Below, one piece after another: positions 59,631 through 64,000 of a DNA stretch of 64,000 nucleotides. The notes beneath the pieces are model-generated. The model was given only the letters and a program-made list of their open reading frames with translations, was not told where the DNA came from and did not search any database. Numbering within the stretch: position 1 is the first letter of the stretch; each line of letters begins with the position of its first letter. The DNA lies in NCBI GenBank assembly GCA_963969595.1, contig OZ018411.1:8186501-8250500 (forward strand). Reading direction: 5' to 3'. Source of the stretch: Neckera pumila. Lineage: Eukaryota; Streptophyta; Bryopsida; Hypnales; Neckeraceae. The position numbers and the translations under genes are program-made.

Positions 59631-59809
59631 TGTTTGTTTGTTTGTTTGTTTGTTTGTTTGTTTGTTTGTTTGTTTGTTTGTTTGTTTGTTTGTTTGTTTG
59701 TTTGTTTGTTTGTTTGTTTGTTTGTTTGTTTGTTTGTTTGTTTGTTTGTTTGTTTGTTTGTTTGTTTGTTTGTTTGTTTGTTTTGTTTTGTTTTGTTTTG
59801 TTTTGTTTG
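59631..59809. repeat. Long TTTG microsatellite
   Basis: An uninterrupted run of TTTG units of about 150 bp is followed by about five TTTTG units. It makes open frames on both strands (CLFV and KQTN repeats) that are not genes. The lack of interruptions suggests recent expansion. Confidence 0.97.
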
Positions 59810-59810
59810 T

Positions 59811-59930
59811 AGCGTGGACAACTTCCTGACCGTGCGTCCCCCGGCCGTGTGCTTGGTACTGTTGGAAAGCTCTCGCCGAGGAGGGGTGCACGGGCTTGGT
59901 TTCGTGGCGTTTGGAGCGGTGGTGCAAAAG
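59811..59930. other. Short GC-rich island
   Basis: About 120 bp next to the microsatellite is strongly GC-rich (GTGCGTCCCCCGGCCGTG and similar) inside very AT-rich DNA. It is open on both strands, but no product is recognised. Confidence 0.5.
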
Positions 59931-60003
59931 TTATTGAATTTCAAAGTATTTATTGATTAAAAAATTAGAAAATTACTTTTACTTTGATTTTGGTGGCGTT
60001 CTT

Positions 60004-60078
60004 GGTACTGGGAGTGGAACTGGGAGTAGAACTGGGAGTAGAATCAGAAGTAGAACCAGGAGTGGAACCAGGAGTAGA
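60004..60078. repeat. 12-bp minisatellite, about six units
   Basis: Consecutive 12-bp units of the form GGAACTGGGAGT / AGAACCAGGAGT run to GGAGTAGATG. Unit changes are mostly transitions. Confidence 0.85.
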
Positions 60079-60455
60079 TGAAAATTAGGCCAACGGCACA
60101 GGGTCACACTAGTTTACAAGTGATGTTACATTATGCTTCACTGTAAATACTTGTCCATTATACTCCTTATAAATTACTCCATATTAACAACATGATGCAT
60201 GATGTAGGTACATGTAAGGTAACTACACCTAATTTCAACCGCTTTTTAAAATCAACCACTTTAGATTCATGCCTAAATTATACTCCTACTATTCATAAGA
60301 GTCTATGGTCAATTTTAGAAACACCTCTTTTCAAAAATTTGAAAAATTTGTCGTTTATTCTTATAGTATTCAAAAATGCATTCTAAGAGAATCTAGAATC
60401 TCGTTTTGACTATCAACAATACCTCACAAATAAAATTTCAATACAATATCCACGA

Positions 60456-60609
60456 GAAGAAAACTATGTTGCTTTCAACAAAATCAGCTTGACATGTTTG
60501 TTGTGTCCAACGCAAAATCTACATTTTTCAACTTCTTTCAACGCAGATTTTGCGATGGACATAACAAACACGTCAAGTTGATTTTGTTGAAATCAACACA
60601 ATTTTCTTC
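60456..60609. repeat. Long near-perfect inverted repeat (hairpin)
   Basis: Arm 1 (60456-60520) and arm 2 (60545-60609) are complementary over 65 nt with about seven differences, separated by a 24-nt loop. The core is TCAACAAAATCAGCTTGACA on one arm and TGTCAAG-type complement (CGTCAAGTTGATTTTGTTGA) on the other. Several of the differences are G-U compatible in RNA. It could be a small foldback transposon or a young small-RNA hairpin. Confidence 0.8.
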
Positions 60610-60719
60610 CAATGTTATAATAATGGAAATCATGCTGAATTGCTGAATTATGTGATTTTAGGTGTAGTTCCCTTCCCTTGTCCTGTTTGTGACAGCCGAT
60701 TCAATGTTTTACGAAATGG

Positions 60720-61010
60720 AGTATTTTGTATAGGGCAATGCTCGCAGAGGAGGGCATTGCGCCAAATAATCGGCCAACAAGGAGGGCGGAGCCCGACAAG
60801 GAGGGCGATTATTTGGCGCAATGCCCGACGATAAGGATATTGCCCGACATAAAGCACAAGCAAAATTCAATGAAAACCCAGATGATAAATTGGAGCCGGA
60901 TGAAAAATCCGTAATCCCCGATTATGCGGGTTTGCCCGCGTAATCAGGCATTACGGCGTAGAAACTTCCCCGCAAAATGAACGGGAGAAGTCCCGCGAGT
61001 GGTTTACGAG
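60720..61010. repeat. GC-richer palindromic repeat, younger copy
   Basis: It contains a perfect 20-bp inverted repeat, GGCATTGCGCCAAATAATCG at 60753-60772 and its complement at 60806-60825, with GGAGGGCGGAGCCCGACAAG between. Downstream GATAAGGATATTGCCCGACA and TGCGGGTTTGCCCGCGTAAT words follow. An older copy is at 8150-8375. Non-coding; the class is unknown. Confidence 0.7.
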
Positions 61011-61750
61011 AATTATAATGTTATGTCATGTTTTGTCAATCCCAACTAAAAGTACCCCTAGCTCCACATGGTTTTATTTTTTCCAAATGAAAACCAACCC
61101 CCATCCCAATCATGGTTTGATCATTCAATTGTACCATTGCCTGACTGGGTTCCATTGCAATTATACATCTGAAGTGGTCAGGTCTAACTTTTCTAAGTTC
61201 CACTTACAAAGAAATTTTCATTTGATCAAAGGTAAGTTTGCAGTCCAGAAACATCTCAGAAAATGTTGGACTCACTCTAAAGTCTGTTGTATGATTGCCA
61301 TGCAACGGATCCACCCATGTCAAGCTAGACGCACCCACCGAGCTACAAAATTGATAACGTAGGTTGAATTCTAAAGCTGAACCTCGAAAAACGCCAAAGC
61401 CAACACTGATTGCCATTGCTTCTGTGGATCCCTACAGAGAGAGTAGACTTTGAGACTTGAGAAGGCAGGTGAAAACATCCAAAACTGTTAAAATAAGCAA
61501 TTCAGCATATGGTGGTTGGAGGCAACAATGCTAGCACGGTAGCATAGAAATGCAAGCAAATGAGTAGACATTAGAGAAAAAATCAGCCCTCTGAAGGATC
61601 CTGAAATTTGGTTTAACGAGGCTGAAAATTGCTTTTTTCCCCTATTTCCGTGCAGCAGATTCTACAGTGATAACGGCGCAGGAAGTCAATTTTGTGAATA
61701 AAAAATTAATAAAAAAAAACAAAGAAGTACAGAAGCTGATTGTTTCAACG
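61011..61750. other. Intergenic DNA without recognised gene
   Basis: A 114-codon frame (61018-61362) is present but shows no family resemblance. Confidence 0.35.
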
Positions 61751-61862
61751 AGCAGTCAGCCAAGCTGACTGCTCAACTAGGGTCATTTTGAGATTGACAG
61801 GCCAAGCTTGAAATAGCTTGGCTATGTCAATCTAGAGCAACCCTCTGGACGGTTGCTTTTTT
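61751..61862. repeat. Three consecutive short hairpins
   Basis: Stem 1 is AGCAGTCAGC / GCTGACTGCT with a CAA loop (61751-61773). Stem 2 is AGATTGACAGGCCAAGCT / AGCTTGGCTATGTCAATCT (61791-61833). Stem 3 is GCAACC / GGTTGC followed by a T run (61838-61862). Confidence 0.7.
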
Positions 61863-61917
61863 CTCTAATGATATAAAAGATATCCTACCACCACTGAAGG
61901 TGTTTATAATATAAGTA

Positions 61918-62121
61918 CAGGAGAACCTCTCTTAGTGCATACTACGTTAGTGCATAATATGCACTAAATTATGCACTAAACGACTAGTAGGATGGGCCCA
62001 ATTTCAAGGATATTTTCTAGGAAAGTAGTGTGGGTAGATGCCATGTTAATTAGTGGCCATTAATGCATCTCTCTTAATGCATAGTTCTGGCAAATGTTAT
62101 GCACTAAGAGAAGTTCTACTG
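61918..62121. mobile_element. Pogo/Tigger-type MITE, TA target
   Basis: Termini CAGGAGAACCTCTCTTAGTG and the complement of CACTAAGAGAAGTTCTACTG form the inverted repeat. TA flanks both sides (61916-61917, 62122-62123). The CAGTAGAACCTCT-like end is the one used by plant pogo-like elements. The interior holds several copies of TTAGTGCATA and its complement. Non-coding. Confidence 0.85.
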
Positions 62122-62290
62122 TACCTACAATATAGGTATTCTATAATCATAGAAGGTCTTTATAATATAGAAACCCATAATATAGGTATTTAGATTTCTA
62201 ATCTCATATGTGCATGATCCTAGGGCTCTTATAATAGTACCCCTATAGTTGAATGTAACTTTTTCAAGAAAAATAGCATTCTTGTAGGAT

Positions 62291-62588
62291 TAAGGTAGTT
62301 TGCTCTAAAAGCAATCATGACATAGAGGTACATTTTGCTTTCTTCAATGTACCAGCACTAATGCACTATGCATTTCAGGAGGTGGTTATTTTTAGAGACC
62401 ATTGCATTCCAACTTCAAAAATTTGTAACTAATTTCATGAAGGTCCAAAAATATGAATCAACTTTGATTAGATGCTAATTCCATTTTTCTTCCTACCAAA
62501 AAATTTACGAAAAATTGTTTCCAGGAATTTAGCCTCCTCCAAAAGGCAATCAGCTCTTAAATGGTAGCTTTTAGAGCAAACTACCTTA
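62291..62588. mobile_element. TIR element with TAAGGTAGTTTGCTCTAAAAGC ends
   Basis: It begins TAAGGTAGTTTGCTCTAAAA and ends with the complement, TTTTAGAGCAAACTACCTTA, a perfect inverted repeat over about 22 bp. It is about 298 bp and non-coding. A diverged relative is at 11050-11430. The TAAGGTA start is shared with the element at 13596. Confidence 0.8.
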
Positions 62589-62594
62589 GCAATT

Positions 62595-63015
62595 GAAATT
62601 CATGAATCTTCCAAAAAAAAATTAGATTTTTGAATAAGACATGTAATTTCTATGAATTTTCATAGTGGAAGCTTTCTAGACCTTTGAAACCATCACATAG
62701 CTTGGTAATTAAACCAAAATTTAAAGAATCAACAGTCAAACAATTGCAGTTAAGTAAGGAAATCATTTAATGGCACTTTTGGGGATACTCTCAATGGAAT
62801 TCTATTTACAGTAGAACTCTTCTAAATGCACCCCTCATAATTGCAAAAACCTCTCTAGATGAATGTTGTCAGACGATCTTGGACAAATCCGACCTTCTCT
62901 TATAATTAGAACCTCTCTAAGTGAATGTTATTAGATGGTCCTGGATCTATGCATTTAGAGGAGTTCTATTGTACTAGATTAGATATAAAGATGGCTTTGG
63001 GTGTTACTACCTTAA
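62595..63015. repeat. Dispersed repeat carrying a nested pogo MITE
   Basis: Direct copy of 57650-57965, interrupted at 62807-62973 by the MITE described next. Confidence 0.6.
62809..62971. mobile_element. Pogo/Tigger-type MITE nested in a repeat
   Basis: Left end CAGTAGAACTCTTCTAAATG and right end CATTTAGAGGAGTTCTATTG are inverted repeats, flanked by TA (62807-62808 and 62972-62973). The interior has further AGAACCTCTCTAAGTGAATG words. The homologous position in the 57.8-kb copy has no insert, supporting movement of this element. Confidence 0.85.
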
Positions 63016-64000
63016 CGCCTTAAATGTACAAGAATGGAATATAGTTCTTGCACTTTGTCCTTTTCTCCTTTTTTCATTTGTGAACTTTGTATGGGCAAGG
63101 TTTTTTATTTCATTTTTAGGGGCAATGCAAAAGTGATCTTCTGAACTAATGACAATTTTACATCCATTGATGAAATATACATCATCTAAATGAAAATTCA
63201 TTTATTCATACAAATATTCTTATAATCATCCAAAATGGAGCAAAATTCTCCAAAGATTTTGTAGCAATTTAGTAATTTCATCCATTACAAAAGGGGGAAG
63301 GTAGTGTCAAACTTTCCTTCAAATTGCTAGAAATAGTAAAGAATATTGCATTAACAGAGCAAAAGAATAAATGAAAGTGGATAAAAGGAATCCATGTATG
63401 ACCAACTCAAACTACTAAAAGGACATGAAGCCAATTGTAGACTTCCTTGTCTTTCAAGGTTCAAAGACTTTATTGATTTTTGAATAATTTTGCTTATATT
63501 GTCATTGGATGTATACATTACTTGCCTTAATTTCATCAAATTGGTCATAAGAAGAGACTATCTTTGGATAAATGAGAAGTTATATAGATATAACAACATC
63601 CGTCTCAACATGCTCATGAAGTATGTCCAGTCGAATTGCTCAGTTCCAAAAACTCTTCATTCGCAATGGTCGTCTAACCAACCCAATTCATTTGAAGTGT
63701 CAATTATGAATGGTTTCAAGAGCTTATTATGGAAGCTATACAATACAAATGAAGGACATCCAAATATGTCAAGATTGTATTTTGTCTATTCTCAAAAGCG
63801 ATCATTTGATGCTTCATGATATTTGTGGAAGGTTATAAATCATTTCAAGTAGAGAAGGGAGTATAAAATGAGAAATTTACAAATAATGAAGATATTATGT
63901 ATAGATTCTTCTATGGCCATAAATAATTTTGCCTAAAACTTTGTTAGCCTATATTCTCCTTCCTACTAGGTCTCTTAGGGATTCAATATTATCATTATGT
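63016..64000. other. AT-rich DNA to the window edge
   Basis: A 109-codon plus-strand frame (63490-63819) reads protein-like in part (SVPKTLHSQWSSNQPNSFEV, SLLWKLYNTNEGHPNMSRLY) but resembles no family I know. No splice partner is evident. Confidence 0.35.

Noticed and set aside
59537..59960. Frames reading KQTN and CLFV repeats
   Set aside because: They are translations of the TTTG microsatellite.

Overview
This window is nuclear DNA from a land plant, most likely a seedless one (bryophyte grade). Three things point there. The genes have many short GT-AG introns. One gene encodes a chloroplast-type COG0354/IBA57 protein. Another encodes CFAP298, an axonemal dynein-assembly factor kept only by organisms with motile cilia, so by plants with swimming sperm. 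The species cannot be named from the sequence. Most of the window is AT-rich and full of decayed transposons; the real genes stand out as GC-richer islands.

Layout. 1-4.1 kb: moderate GC, no recognisable gene. 4.1-32.5 kb: gene-poor, AT-rich mobile-element territory. It holds CACTA-type MITEs, two larger CACTA-ended non-autonomous elements lying inverted to each other, several TIR elements, a tandem array of GGTGG/CCACC hairpins (16.5-17.3 kb), a tandem array of about 95-bp units (21.3-22.2 kb), and remains of at least two transposases (minus strand near 19.3-20.5 kb; plus strand 24.9-30 kb with a MULE core and a SWIM finger). 32.6-34.7 kb: a two-gene PIF/Harbinger element with convergent transposase and Myb/SANT-like genes, both damaged. 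36.2-41.5 kb: a 12-exon chloroplast IBA57-like gene. 41.9-43.2 kb: unassigned coding-like pieces. 43.3-49.2 kb: MITEs, a 51-bp minisatellite and two TTAA-flanked TIR elements. 50.3-52.1 kb: an intronless HSPA12-type Hsp70. 53.1-55.6 kb: the seven-exon CFAP298 gene. 56.2-56.8 kb: a linker-histone-like gene on the minus strand, convergent with CFAP298. 57.2-64 kb: AT-rich repeats, a long TTTG microsatellite, a long inverted repeat at 60.5 kb and pogo-type MITEs.

The genes do not form a pathway. IBA57-like acts in plastid Fe-S metabolism, the Hsp70 is a divergent ATPase of unknown client, CFAP298 serves sperm flagella, and the histone-like protein packs chromatin. The adjacent flagellar gene and very basic H1-like gene could both serve male gametes, but that is inference. 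The exon models of IBA57-like and CFAP298 were built by hand; every junction keeps frame, and the joined proteins align along their length with the known families. No rRNA, tRNA or CRISPR was found.
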